Of a DNA stretch of 64,000 nt, positions 8,547-16,939 are shown piece after piece. The stretch is taken from positions 16,039-80,038 of the forward strand of contig CANRWW010000008.1 in assembly GCA_947643665.1 (NCBI GenBank). Direction: 5' to 3'. The translations under genes were made by a program, and so were the position numbers. The number at the start of each line of letters is the position of its first letter. The first letter of the stretch is position 1. The notes below the pieces were generated by a model. It did no database searches, had not been told where the DNA came from, and saw only the letters and a list, made by a program, of their open reading frames with translations. The DNA comes from an uncultured Porphyromonadaceae bacterium (GTDB taxonomy: Bacteria; Bacteroidota; Bacteroidia; Bacteroidales; Muribaculaceae).

Positions 8547-9815
8547 TCAAGGTTGAAGATGGAGCGGCAAGCACCTGACCAGGTATTCGCGGGCATCTTC
8601 CCAAGGTATATATATCTGTGTCGAATCGGGAAACAGCGGCAACGCACGCTCGTTGAGATCGAAACGCACACACCATCCGTCCTTGTCGGTGCGGAAGAGT
8701 ATCATCTGCAAGTTTGCCGCCATGGGCACCACATCAAAGTCTTTCCAGTGCAAGCCCACGGTGTCAAAATAATTTGTCATATAATAGCACCCGCGCAAGC
8801 GCATGAGTGAAAGGAGCGGCATAAGTGTCTCCGCATGCCCGAAACGCAATTCCACATTAAAACGGTTCCCACCCGCCACGGCTGCATCCGTCGTAGTTAT
8901 GAGATCCAGCAGGAGATCGGACGCGATCAGCGCCGGTTCTGCAGATAGGGTGGTAGCCGTACGACGCAAGTAATGGCCGAGATTCTCGCATGCCCAGAGC
9001 GAATTAAGCTCGGCACGTGTGAAATATTTCTCAAGATCTATAGCCATTCCCATTGCTGGCAACCCCACAAGCACCTTGTATTCCGTCCACGACATGTCAA
9101 GCGCCTCTTTGTTGCTCAAGAAATCTGGATCGGTCAACAGTCGCCGCGCCGGAGAGGCCGGTGCGGTAGTTTCGAAAAACATATTATAGGGTGCATCCCA
9201 TTCTTTGGAAGCAGACCACTCGATATAAGACTTGTCAACATCAAACGGACGCATCAGGGGGGATGTCTGGTGTCCTGAGGCGGTATAAAGCTCCACCCGG
9301 TTGTTGAGCCTGTCAAGCTGATGAGTGAACTCATACATGCTCATGACGCACCGGGGCGAATATGAACTTATGGCATTCACTTTACCGTTGATGAACAGTT
9401 TCGGGAAAGCGAGGAACATGCGCGACGCAATGCCACGCTGCTCTGCCATCCCGAGCGAATCCAGTGCACCCCACCGGTTATGCGAAATATCCGCGACGTA
9501 ACGGGCCAGGGAAAGAAGTTCCTTACCCAGGGGAGCAAGCACTCCCGCCGAATCCGCACGGTTGAGAAAAGCTGTAAGCTCCACTGTTGTCTTTGCAGAG
9601 GAAAGGTACCGTGCGCCATGCCGCCCGACATGGTTTACAAACACCGGAGTAAGCGAATCAGGATATGTGGAAGGCTCTTCCGGAGCCGGATATGGCTTGG
9701 CCGAACCCAGACAATCGTCTACGGGATAGTCCGTGGCCATAGGATCGGCACCCGACATGACTGAAGGCGCCACACATATAAGCCCTATGACCAACAATTT
9801 CAGGAATCTGTTCAC
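8547..9815 (-). CDS. Histidine acid phosphatase, MINPP-like phytase, 422 aa
   Basis: Histidine phosphatase clade 2 enzyme predicted to dephosphorylate inositol polyphosphates such as phytate in the periplasm or on secretion. The signature VGRHGARYLS (RHGxR, nucleophile His) lies near residue 65. The distal LRFGHAETLMPL provides the HAE proton-donor motif characteristic of multiple inositol polyphosphate phosphatases rather than the HD of classic phytases. Residues 1-23 are a signal peptide. I use the GTG start at 9815 (VNRFLKLLVIGLICVA). The longer ATG frame to 10178 would overlap the divergent TPR gene completely and places non-hydrophobic sequence before the signal peptide. It is followed 13 nt later by tilS. 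Confidence 0.8.
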   Translation of the reverse strand: MNRFLKLLVIGLICVAPSVMSGADPMATDYPVDDCLGSAKPYPAPEEPSTYPDSLTPVFVNHVGRHGARYLSSAKTTVELTAFLNRADSAGVLAPLGKELLSLARYVADISHNRWGALDSLGMAEQRGIASRMFLAFPKLFINGKVNAISSYSPRCVMSMYEFTHQLDRLNNRVELYTASGHQTSPLMRPFDVDKSYIEWSASKEWDAPYNMFFETTAPASPARRLLTDPDFLSNKEALDMSWTEYKVLVGLPAMGMAIDLEKYFTRAELNSLWACENLGHYLRRTATTLSAEPALIASDLLLDLITTTDAAVAGGNRFNVELRFGHAETLMPLLSLMRLRGCYYMTNYFDTVGLHWKDFDVVPMAANLQMILFRTDKDGWCVRFDLNERALPLFPDSTQIYIPWEDAREYLVRCLPLHLQP

Positions 9816-9833
9816 GTTTTCGTTCGGTTTTGT

Positions 9834-9868
9834 TAATTTTGTATCAGAAAAGTTTGTTGACAAACTTA
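9834..9868. promoter_or_regulatory. Divergent promoter region with 18-bp palindrome
   Basis: The plus strand carries TAATTTTG (9834-9841) for the TPR gene at 9876. The minus strand carries TAAGTTTG (complement of 9861-9868) for the phytase gene. Between and over them lies the palindrome AAGTTTGT-TG-ACAAACTT (9850-9867), a candidate operator. Confidence 0.5.
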
Positions 9869-9875
9869 GTGAATT

Positions 9876-10148
9876 ATGATGAATCCACAAAATATAAAAA
9901 CCGCCATCGAAGGAAAAGTTCCCTCTGAAAGACTTAAAATAATAAACGGACTGCTTGACGAAACTCCGGAAGACGCAAATCTGCTTGTGGCACGCGGCAA
10001 AGTGCTTTGGAGTATGGGGCGTCGGGGGGAAGCCATGAGCGACTACACACTGGCGGCAAAACTTGACCCTGACGGTCCGGCGACGCTGCTTATCGAGCAC
10101 TCCAACTCTATAATGGATTTCTTTAACCCCGATCTGCTTAATCCCTGA
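9876..10148 (+). CDS. Small tetratricopeptide-repeat protein, 90 aa
   Basis: A short, probably cytoplasmic protein with about two TPR-like helical hairpins (RLKIINGLLDETPEDANLLVARGKV and GRRGEAMSDYTLAAKLDPDGP regions; the latter fits the TPR consensus A..DY..A..LDP). ATG codons at 9876 and 9879 are both possible. It sits 20 nt before folP and has its own -7 element at 9834-9841, so it heads the folP-cdaA run. TPRs mediate protein contacts; the partner is unknown. Confidence 0.7.
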   Translation: MMNPQNIKTAIEGKVPSERLKIINGLLDETPEDANLLVARGKVLWSMGRRGEAMSDYTLAAKLDPDGPATLLIEHSNSIMDFFNPDLLNP

Positions 10149-10156
10149 AAATTTCG

Positions 10157-10164
10157 TAACTTCG
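10157..10164 (+). promoter_or_regulatory. Possible folP promoter giving a leaderless start
   Basis: TAACTTCG, one mismatch to TAnnTTTG, lies only 4 nt before the folP ATG at 10169. If used, transcription would begin at or next to the start codon. No clear -33 element. Confidence 0.35.
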
Positions 10165-10168
10165 CGAC

Positions 10169-11035
10169 ATGAAGCCATTCACCCTCAATCTAAAAGGGAA
10201 ACTCATAGAAATAAACCGTCCACAAGTGATGGGTATACTCAATGTGACTCCCGACTCGTTCTATCAGGGATCCCAGTCATTCGGCGAATACGAGGCTACC
10301 AGGCGAGCCGCCACGCTGATAGAGGAAGGTGCCGACATGATAGATATCGGAGGATATTCATCCCGTCCAGGCGCCTCACCGGTACCCGTAGAAGAGGAAT
10401 TACGAAGAGTACGCATGGGCGTGGAGGCCATAAGGCGTGTCAGCGGGGATATACCAGTGTCAGTTGATACATTCCGCTCGGAAGTGGCACGCAAAGCCGT
10501 GGAAGAATGGGGAGCGGATATAGTAAACGACATATCGGGAGGATCGCTTGACCAGGAGATGTTCGCCACTGTAGCATCCATGAAAGTACCATATATACTC
10601 ATGCACATGCGCGGCACGCCACAGACCATGCAGAACCTTACCGGCTATACCGATGTGACGGCAGAAGTGGCGGCCGAGCTGTCACGCCCGCTTGAAATTT
10701 TAAGACGCATGGGAGTGGCAGACATAATAATAGACCCGGGATTCGGTTTTGCCAAAAACATCGGGCAGAACTATGAGCTTATGGCCAACCTCAGGCACCT
10801 CAGGCATATGCTCGGATGCCCCATACTCACAGGCATATCACGCAAATCAATGATCACCCGCCTGTGCGGCATCGAACCGGAAAAGGCACTCGCCGGCACA
10901 GTGGCGCTTAACACAGCCGCCATACTTTCCGGCACGGCGATAATAAGGGTTCATGACGTAGCCGAGGCCGTACAGACCGTAAAAGTGACACAAGCGCTTA
11001 TGGAAGCGGCTTCCGGGACACAAGATGAATTTTAA
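10169..11035 (+). CDS. folP: Dihydropteroate synthase, 288 aa
   Basis: It condenses 6-hydroxymethyl-dihydropterin pyrophosphate with p-aminobenzoate in folate synthesis and is the target class of sulfonamides. Visible motifs: QVMGILNVTPDSFYQGS near the N-terminus, EEGADMIDIGGYSSRPGA, PVSVDTFRSEVARKA, VNDISGGS, the YILMHMRGTPQTMQ stretch, DPGFGFAKN, and the terminal TAAILSGTAIIRVHDV. Length is typical. It is cytoplasmic. A 28-nt gap to cdaA indicates one transcript. Confidence 0.95.
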   Translation: MKPFTLNLKGKLIEINRPQVMGILNVTPDSFYQGSQSFGEYEATRRAATLIEEGADMIDIGGYSSRPGASPVPVEEELRRVRMGVEAIRRVSGDIPVSVDTFRSEVARKAVEEWGADIVNDISGGSLDQEMFATVASMKVPYILMHMRGTPQTMQNLTGYTDVTAEVAAELSRPLEILRRMGVADIIIDPGFGFAKNIGQNYELMANLRHLRHMLGCPILTGISRKSMITRLCGIEPEKALAGTVALNTAAILSGTAIIRVHDVAEAVQTVKVTQALMEAASGTQDEF

Positions 11036-11063
11036 CCACACGACAAACAACCAGTGACAGAAA

Positions 11064-11840
11064 GTGATTGAATCATTCGGAATAAAAGATATACTTGACA
11101 TAGTAATAGTGGCGCTTATGCTCTACTATCTCTATAAAATCATGAAAGAGTCGGGCACAATAAACATCTTTTATGGTGTGCTCGCTTTCGTGCTGGTATG
11201 GGTGGTAGCAGCCGAAATACTTGAAATGAAGCTCATAGGCACCATTCTTGACAAAGTGATGAGCATCGGGCTGCTGATACTTGTGATCATATTCCAGGAT
11301 CAGATAAAACGGTTCCTTGTGGAACTTGGGTCAAAAAAGAGGTGGAAATTCCTCACATCGCTCTTCCATCATAGAGGAAAGGAGAACACCGAAGACATAC
11401 ATGCACGCGTAATGCCCATAGTATATGCCTGCATGAACATGTCAAAAAGCAAGACAGGCGCACTTATCGTGATCCAGCAAGATGTGCCACTTGAAAATTA
11501 CGAAAAAAGCGGCGACATAATCAATGCCGAAATAAACTCGCGACTGATAGAAAATATCTTCTTCAAAAACTCCCCCCTGCACGACGGGGCGATGATAATA
11601 GACAACGGCCGCATAAAGGCTGCCGGATGCATACTCCCCGTAAGCCACGACACTGATGTGCCGCGTGCACTCGGACTGCGCCACCGTTCGGCACTCGGCA
11701 TATCCCAGGCCACAGACGCTTTCGCGATAGTAGTCAGCGAGGAAACCGGCAACATATCGGTAGCGCACCACGGCCGGCTCTCTACCCGCCTTAGCTCCAC
11801 CGAGCTTGAGAAACGCCTATCCCACCTGGCTATCATCTGA
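11064..11840 (+). CDS. cdaA: Diadenylate cyclase CdaA, 258 aa
   Basis: Membrane-bound enzyme that makes cyclic di-AMP from two ATP. Three predicted N-terminal membrane helices (residues ~8-75, including VALMLYYLYKIM and LAFVLVWVVAAEIL) precede the DAC domain. Catalytic signatures are present: DGAMII (D174-G-A) and RHRSA (from R206). The start codon is GTG at 11064. The folP-cdaA order is common in Bacteroidales. In other phyla cdaA is followed by its regulator cdaR and glmM; neither is here. Downstream lies a structured non-coding stretch ending in a strong terminator. Confidence 0.92.
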   Translation: MIESFGIKDILDIVIVALMLYYLYKIMKESGTINIFYGVLAFVLVWVVAAEILEMKLIGTILDKVMSIGLLILVIIFQDQIKRFLVELGSKKRWKFLTSLFHHRGKENTEDIHARVMPIVYACMNMSKSKTGALIVIQQDVPLENYEKSGDIINAEINSRLIENIFFKNSPLHDGAMIIDNGRIKAAGCILPVSHDTDVPRALGLRHRSALGISQATDAFAIVVSEETGNISVAHHGRLSTRLSSTELEKRLSHLAII

Positions 11841-11879
11841 CTTTCAACTTACATGTATGTACCTGTAAAAATAAAAGAG

Positions 11880-12100
11880 AGTGTCATAATGGTCCATCCG
11901 GGTCGTCGCCTGATGGATTCGGGTTCGGTCATTGACCAAAGTCAACTCCCGTCACCCTCACCCTCAGGCTCCTGCCATCTGGAACCATTCTTGGCTGAGC
12001 CAAGCGACCACAGGTCGATGACTGACAGCACCCTCGCCATCAGGACAGAAACAAGTCGGCGTGTCAAAATTCATGAATTTTGACACGCCGTCTTTTATTT
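11880..12100 (+). ncRNA. Candidate structured RNA or structured 3' UTR downstream of cdaA
   Basis: About 215 nt of non-coding sequence lie between the cdaA stop and its terminator. Local hairpins are GGTCA-T-TGACC (near 11927-11937), CTTGGC-TGA-GCCAAG (11990-12004) and CGACC-ACA-GGTCG (12005-12017). An 8-bp long-range helix, CCTGATGG (near 11909) with CCATCAGG (near 12038), would enclose them as a multi-branched structure. The intrinsic terminator at 12057-12100 follows. I do not recognise the RNA: it lacks tmRNA, RNase P and SRP signatures that I know. It may be a processed 3'-UTR RNA, an independent sRNA, or chance. No clear promoter was found within it. Confidence 0.35.
12057..12100 (+). 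terminator. Strong intrinsic terminator after the cdaA region
   Basis: A perfect 34-nt palindrome (12057-12090; arms begin CGGCGTGTCAAAATTCA) is followed by TCTTTTATTT. The symmetrical stem may also serve the minus strand, but the thioredoxin gene there ends about 70 nt away. Confidence 0.9.
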
Positions 12101-12171
12101 GCTGCGGTAAAATCTATGCAAACAGAATGGCAAAATCTGTTTCGCACATGGAATATATTGCCGGAACCTGA

Positions 12172-12627
12172 TTATTTCAAGGAGGCTTCTACCGCTGCGG
12201 TGAAGTCTTGTTCTGGGATAAGGCCTACGGTTGTGGTATAACTGCCGTCGGGTTTGATGTAAGCTACCATAGGTATGTTCTGTACGCCGTACTGTGCAAC
12301 AAGTTCGGGATGCACATCCACGTCAACACTATAAAAAACGGCCTTTGAGGCAAAGTTTTCCGCCACTTTATCAAAAATGGGGGCAAACTGGCGGCATGGA
12401 CCGCACCAAGTGGCATTGAAGTCAATGACTACCAGTTTGTTCTCTTCAGGAGCAATGGCAGCACCTTTTTCAAGCACAATCACAGCGTGGTCAGGTGCTT
12501 TCTGCCCAATTGCTTCAGTGGCAACCTCGGCGCCATTTTCGCTTTTCTGTCCTGAACCGCAACTTGCCAACCCCAGGACACTTGCGGCAGCCACAAATGC
12601 CGCCGCTAAAATTCTATTGATTTTCAT
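12172..12627 (-). CDS. Thioredoxin-fold lipoprotein, 151 aa
   Basis: Envelope thiol-disulfide oxidoreductase. The signal peptide ends in a lipobox (VLGLASC, Cys near residue 24), so it is a predicted lipoprotein. The thioredoxin domain has the active-site WCGPC (near residue 75) in VVIDFNATWCGPCRQFAPIF, and the cis-Pro loop NIPMVAY. I start at MKINRILAAAF (12627) because the signal peptide begins there; the longer frame to 12675 adds 16 unlikely residues. It probably maintains redox state of periplasmic proteins. Partners are unknown. Confidence 0.85.
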   Translation of the reverse strand: MKINRILAAAFVAAASVLGLASCGSGQKSENGAEVATEAIGQKAPDHAVIVLEKGAAIAPEENKLVVIDFNATWCGPCRQFAPIFDKVAENFASKAVFYSVDVDVHPELVAQYGVQNIPMVAYIKPDGSYTTTVGLIPEQDFTAAVEASLK

Positions 12628-12753
12628 GTTTTGTAAATTAGTTTTCAGAAGAATCCGAAATGCCATAAAAATCAAGCTGTCTTATTTCTCGCTTACAAAA
12701 AACATTTGCTTGATCCGGCATGCTCCGGCTTCTTATTTCTCTATAATATACAA

Positions 12754-12799
12754 CAGCGGGAGGCAACGGCATGTTCTTTAACATCGCCACCTCCCGCTG
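12754..12799 (-). terminator. Hairpin terminator downstream of mdh
   Basis: A 10-bp perfect outer stem (CAGCGGGAGG / CCTCCCGCTG) and an inner GGC-ATGTT / AACAT-GCC stem lie 34 nt past the mdh stop. On the minus strand the following sequence is T/A-rich but not a clean T-run. Confidence 0.65.
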
Positions 12800-12832
12800 A
12801 AATTCGATCATTCTATTTTCTGACGCTGCTTA

Positions 12833-13771
12833 TCAACCGAGGACAGCTTTAAGAGCCTCGTTGGTGTTGTGGACAGCTTCGGCGCTCTTCTTGAACGCAG
12901 CTTTTTCGGCTTCATTGAGGTCGAATTCAACGATTTTCTCTATACCGTTGCGGCCTATGATCGCAGGCACACCTATGCAAAGGTCGCTTTCGCCGTATTC
13001 GCCTTCAAGGAGTGCTGAACATGAGATGAGTTTCTTCTGGTCATGAAGCACAGCTGCTACCATCTGTGCCGATGCGGCGCCGGGAGCATACCAAGCGGAA
13101 GTGCCTAGGAGCTTGGTAAGGGTAGCACCGCCTACCATTGTGTCAGCTGCAACTTTCTCAAGCTGTTCTGCTGGGAGATATTCCGATGCGGGCACACCGC
13201 GGTAAGCGGCGAAACGGGTCAACGGGATCATGGTAGTATCGCCATGTCCACCGATTACTATACCTTCTACTTCGGTTGCGTTGGAGCCGAGAGCTATGCT
13301 GAGGAAATATTTGAAACGCGCGCTGTCAAGTGCACCACCCATGCCGATGATACGGTTTTTAGGCAGACCTGAAATCTTGTGGATGAGGTAGGTCATGGTA
13401 TCCATTGGGTTTGCCACACAAATGATCACGGCATTGGGAGAATGTTTGAGCACATTCTCTGTAACAGACTTGACAATGCCTGCATTTACACCGATAAGCT
13501 CTTCACGGGTCATGCCAGGCTTGCGGGGAACACCTGAGGTGATTACCACCACGTCGGAATCGGCAGTCTTGGCATAGTCGTTGGTCACACCTGTAAGACG
13601 TGACTGGAGACCGAGGATATTGGCGGTCTGCATGATATCCATGGCCTTCCCTTCAGATACGCCCTCTTTGATGTCGATGAGCACAACTTCGTCAGCCACC
13701 TGAGTGGTAACCAAAACATTAGCGGTAGTGGCGCCTACATTGCCGGCGCCTACGACTGTTACTTTTGACAT
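12833..13771 (-). CDS. mdh: Malate dehydrogenase, 312 aa
   Basis: NAD-dependent malate/oxaloacetate interconversion in central metabolism. It belongs to the LDH-like MDH group. The Rossmann motif VVGAGNVGATTA is at residues 5-16. The active-site segments are ANPMDTMTYL, ALDSARFKYFLS and the catalytic IGGHGDTTMIPL. Length is typical. It is a cytoplasmic single-gene unit with a downstream hairpin. Confidence 0.95.
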   Translation of the reverse strand: MSKVTVVGAGNVGATTANVLVTTQVADEVVLIDIKEGVSEGKAMDIMQTANILGLQSRLTGVTNDYAKTADSDVVVITSGVPRKPGMTREELIGVNAGIVKSVTENVLKHSPNAVIICVANPMDTMTYLIHKISGLPKNRIIGMGGALDSARFKYFLSIALGSNATEVEGIVIGGHGDTTMIPLTRFAAYRGVPASEYLPAEQLEKVAADTMVGGATLTKLLGTSAWYAPGAASAQMVAAVLHDQKKLISCSALLEGEYGESDLCIGVPAIIGRNGIEKIVEFDLNEAEKAAFKKSAEAVHNTNEALKAVLG

Positions 13772-13928
13772 AGGTTCAATGTTTTAAAAAACAGTTATGG
13801 TTGTTAGTTGTTGAATGCTTGTCATGCACAGCCATGCCCAAATACCGGGCAAAACTGTTTGAACAATGCAAATATACAGAAATATTTCTGTATTCTGCGT
13901 ATTTAACCAAATTTTTAAAACATCATTT

Positions 13929-16289
13929 TTACCGTAGGAATGAGCGTGCTGTAAAATAGAGGCCGAAGGAGATGCCTACATTCCAGTTCGCACCTGGATA
14001 AGACAGGTAATTGGCATAAGCGCATACAGAAGCGAACGGAAGATTATATACCAGATCCAGCTCTGCTGCAAATTCAGGATTTGAGAACCACTTCCCGTAC
14101 CGCACACCTGTAACCCCCTCCTGCTCTATCCTGCGGAAGGGCATGAATGCCGTAGCTGTAAGACGCACCTGTGCCCTGTTGAACGGCTTCCAGATGGGAA
14201 CCAGACCGGCTGCGGCGAATGAATTGGCATGGAAAGCCTTGTTAAACACATCTTCCATAGCCGGTGTAGGAGTATAGGATGGCGCATTGACCAATGAAGA
14301 ATAATATGTGTTGAGCAGATGGCGGTTTGAAACAAGCACGTCCCAGACTACTCCAAGCGAGAACGGGCGGCAAAGGCTAAAATAGCTCTCGCCTTTGAAT
14401 TCCGCCTGGAACCAATGCATATTCTCATCATAGTCATGCCTTACCCCATTCTCCGCATGAGTATGGTGATAGCGGCCAAGGGTCTGCATGACGCTTACGT
14501 CCAAGAACGTCCCGCTTGAAGGGTAGCTATTGTTATCCAGCGAATTATATTCAAACCGTCCCACCGCCTGGCCAAGATTCATTTTAGTCTCTTCACGGCT
14601 TGATTCGGTAAAATCAGCCCGGTCATTGGAGTAGAATTTATTGCGCGACTGGCCTCCTCCGACCCCAACAAGAGCTTTTGCCCTTCGCCCGACAGCCCAG
14701 GAATAATTCAACCTTCCGAAACCTTCATAATGGCTTATGAAAGCGGGCGAATTATCCTGATAGAACAATTTGTCGTTCTCATAATAACGCTGCCTGCTAT
14801 ACACCCCTTGTAACTCAAGAGCCGACGGCAACGTATTTGAAAGGTATAACCTGCCATCAAGCTGCGCTGCCATATAACTCTGTCCGATCCATCCCATCAG
14901 CCGGGTATCCCACGAACTGAACGACATGCTTGAATAATCCACCGAAGCGAAAATCATCGAATTGATGGATGAGGTAAGAAAACCGCCTCCCCCTATAGTA
15001 AAATTATCCTTAAGGCTGGCATCAAGCTCAAGCGTAAACAGTCCGGTGGTGTCATTGTATATGGCATGTGGCATAAGATTGCGTATTTTTCCGGGACTCA
15101 GCGCACGGTAATATGCAAGCCTTGCATGGTCTATGCCGAAGGTGTCGGTGCGGGCACTTTTAAAAAGGTGCTCAAGATAATCGTTCTGGGCGGGAGTACC
15201 ACCCATGGCCTCCACTTTGTCAAAACGCAAATACGGGGATCCCGACTTGAAAACGGCACGGCGCAAACGGCGTGTTTCAGCAGGAATGCGAGCCGTGACA
15301 CGGCTTTCTATAGAGTCCATGAACTCCATTCCGCGTTTATATCCAATGGCATATATCTCCTTTGCCTTTCCGAAGTCAAGCAGCGAGAAACGGCTTACGT
15401 CCACATGTATATGTATCCCTTCGTCTGCGGGAAGGTCATAATCGTTATTCTGGATTATCATGTTCTCAAGCTGTGAAACGATACCAGCAGAGGGGGTCGC
15501 CTCCTCGGAATGCACATCCACCCCTATCATGATGGACGGCGCGAAGTCCTCACGCATCACATCTACAGGAAAATTATCGTATATACCACCGTCGTAAACG
15601 TCCACCCCGTTCATCTTTATGGGCATGAATACTGCCGGGAAACTCATGGAAGCGCGTACGGCATCGGAAAGGCTTCCCGAGCGGCACACGATCTTATGTT
15701 TGTGCACGACATCGGATGTGACACATCTGAAAGGCACGAAAAGTTTGTCAAAATCTCCACCGCACTGTGCCGTATATGCAGCGAACAGATCCATGAAAGC
15801 GAAATTCATGGGAAGTGGAGATATAAGGCTTGCCGGTATCACATTTGTAGCCAAAGCCGAATCCGCCGGATGCAGGTTTATATTAAGATGCCCGAAAGCC
15901 GGTGTCTGCGGTTGCCTGAGAAAATAATATGTAAGATTAGGGTCTATCTGTCCGGTAGACCACATCGCGAATCCTGGGGAAAGGATAAGCTGCATCATCT
16001 CGTCGGGAGTATACCCCGCGGCATAAAGGCCTCCAACGATAGCTCCCATGGATGTCCCCGCAACATAATCAATAGGTATGTTATGATCCTCAAGCGCCTG
16101 GATAACACCTATATGTGCGATCCCTTTAGCACCGCCCCCACTTAGCACAAGACCTACAGACTGGGTTGACGGCACAAAAACACCCGTGATAGTGTCTGAT
16201 GAGGACGCACCACACACATGCGATACATAAAAAAATAACAATATGGCGGTTATGGTTCTCTGTATCTCTGATGATATCATCTTTCTCAT
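13929..16289 (-). CDS. Patatin-like phospholipase fused to an outer-membrane barrel domain, 786 aa
   Basis: N-terminal patatin (PNPLA) lipase domain: oxyanion-hole GGGAKGIAHIG, nucleophile elbow GTSMG, and catalytic Asp in YDGGIYDNFPVD. It is followed by a POTRA-like linker and a C-terminal BamA/Omp85-type beta-barrel (alternating aromatic strands, ending in NVGISFGLYFTARSFLR with an aromatic near the end). The arrangement resembles PlpD-type autotransported phospholipases (type Vd). The signal peptide is within the first ~45 residues. I start at MRKMISSEIQ (16289); the longer frame to 16337 adds 16 residues that do not look like a signal peptide. Predicted role: lipase at the outer membrane or released to the surface. 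Confidence 0.85.
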   Translation of the reverse strand: MRKMISSEIQRTITAILLFFYVSHVCGASSSDTITGVFVPSTQSVGLVLSGGGAKGIAHIGVIQALEDHNIPIDYVAGTSMGAIVGGLYAAGYTPDEMMQLILSPGFAMWSTGQIDPNLTYYFLRQPQTPAFGHLNINLHPADSALATNVIPASLISPLPMNFAFMDLFAAYTAQCGGDFDKLFVPFRCVTSDVVHKHKIVCRSGSLSDAVRASMSFPAVFMPIKMNGVDVYDGGIYDNFPVDVMREDFAPSIMIGVDVHSEEATPSAGIVSQLENMIIQNNDYDLPADEGIHIHVDVSRFSLLDFGKAKEIYAIGYKRGMEFMDSIESRVTARIPAETRRLRRAVFKSGSPYLRFDKVEAMGGTPAQNDYLEHLFKSARTDTFGIDHARLAYYRALSPGKIRNLMPHAIYNDTTGLFTLELDASLKDNFTIGGGGFLTSSINSMIFASVDYSSMSFSSWDTRLMGWIGQSYMAAQLDGRLYLSNTLPSALELQGVYSRQRYYENDKLFYQDNSPAFISHYEGFGRLNYSWAVGRRAKALVGVGGGQSRNKFYSNDRADFTESSREETKMNLGQAVGRFEYNSLDNNSYPSSGTFLDVSVMQTLGRYHHTHAENGVRHDYDENMHWFQAEFKGESYFSLCRPFSLGVVWDVLVSNRHLLNTYYSSLVNAPSYTPTPAMEDVFNKAFHANSFAAAGLVPIWKPFNRAQVRLTATAFMPFRRIEQEGVTGVRYGKWFSNPEFAAELDLVYNLPFASVCAYANYLSYPGANWNVGISFGLYFTARSFLR

Positions 16290-16405
16290 AGAATAAACAG
16301 TTGTTATTGAAACAAACAGACAACTGCGTCTGTTCAAGCATGGTAAAAAGGTTTGCCTTTTTCAAAAAACTACTGCAAAAATAATCATCAGAAAAATAAA
16401 TTCGC

Positions 16406-16413
16406 TATATTTG
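16406..16413 (+). promoter_or_regulatory. -7 element of the DUF805 gene
   Basis: TATATTTG, an exact TAnnTTTG match, 26 nt before the ATG at 16439. The -33 region is not recognisable. Confidence 0.45.
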
Positions 16414-16438
16414 CACAACTAATTTTAACACCAACATT

Positions 16439-16861
16439 ATGGATACCTACAACCAACCACAACAAACGCCCTACCGTTACATCGGATTCGGCGATGCCAT
16501 CCAGATCTGCTTACGCAAATACGCCACTTTCAGCGGTCGTGCCGACCGTGCAGAGTACTGGTGGTGGATGCTTTTCAATTTCATCATAAGCGCAGTTTGC
16601 GGAATAATTTCCGGAACACTTTTGGTTATCTTCAAGGGATCGTTTATCGGAAGCCTCTTCACTTTACTGAATTACGCCGTGGCGCTAGCGTTCGTTATCC
16701 CGAGTCTGGCAGTGGCATGGCGCCGCATGCACGATATCGGCAAAGGTGGCGGCTGGTATTTCATCAACTTTATACCGTTGGTAGGAACAATCATATGGAT
16801 CGTATGGTGCTGCCGTAAAGGGGAACCTGTTCCCAACCGTTTCGGCGCTCCTGAAGCCTGA
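16439..16861 (+). CDS. DUF805 inner-membrane protein, 140 aa
   Basis: Small membrane protein of the DUF805 family. It has the characteristic start RYIGFGDAIQICLRKYATFSGRADRAEYWWW, then three to four membrane helices, with LAVAWRRMHDIGKGGGWYF between helices, and a C-terminal WCCRKGEPVPNRFG. The family's molecular function is unknown. It lies between two divergent or convergent genes with its own promoter and a bidirectional terminator, so it is monocistronic. Confidence 0.9.
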   Translation: MDTYNQPQQTPYRYIGFGDAIQICLRKYATFSGRADRAEYWWWMLFNFIISAVCGIISGTLLVIFKGSFIGSLFTLLNYAVALAFVIPSLAVAWRRMHDIGKGGGWYFINFIPLVGTIIWIVWCCRKGEPVPNRFGAPEA

Positions 16862-16872
16862 TATGACACAAA

Positions 16873-16921
16873 TAAACCAATCCGGCCGGTAAATGCAACA
16901 TTTACCGGCCGGATTGGTTTA
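16873..16921. terminator. Bidirectional intrinsic terminator
   Basis: A perfect 23-bp inverted repeat with a 3-nt loop (arms start TAAACCAATCCGGCCGG) lies between the convergent DUF805 and acyl-CoA synthetase genes. A-rich and T-rich arm ends allow termination in both directions. Confidence 0.85.
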
Positions 16922-16939
16922 TCGTAACAACAGCCAAAC

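Noticed and set aside
8534..8671. N-terminal extension of tilS
   Set aside because: It overlaps the end of the phytase gene and adds 46 residues before the family's normal start.
9816..10178. N-terminal extension of the phytase frame (ATG at 10178)
   Set aside because: It lies entirely opposite the divergent TPR gene and its promoter, and puts 121 non-hydrophobic residues before an obvious signal peptide.
11853..12083. 76-codon open frame downstream of cdaA
   Set aside because: It has no homology I recognise, is Ser/Pro-rich by chance composition, and its end runs into the terminator palindrome. The stretch is better explained as structured non-coding RNA.
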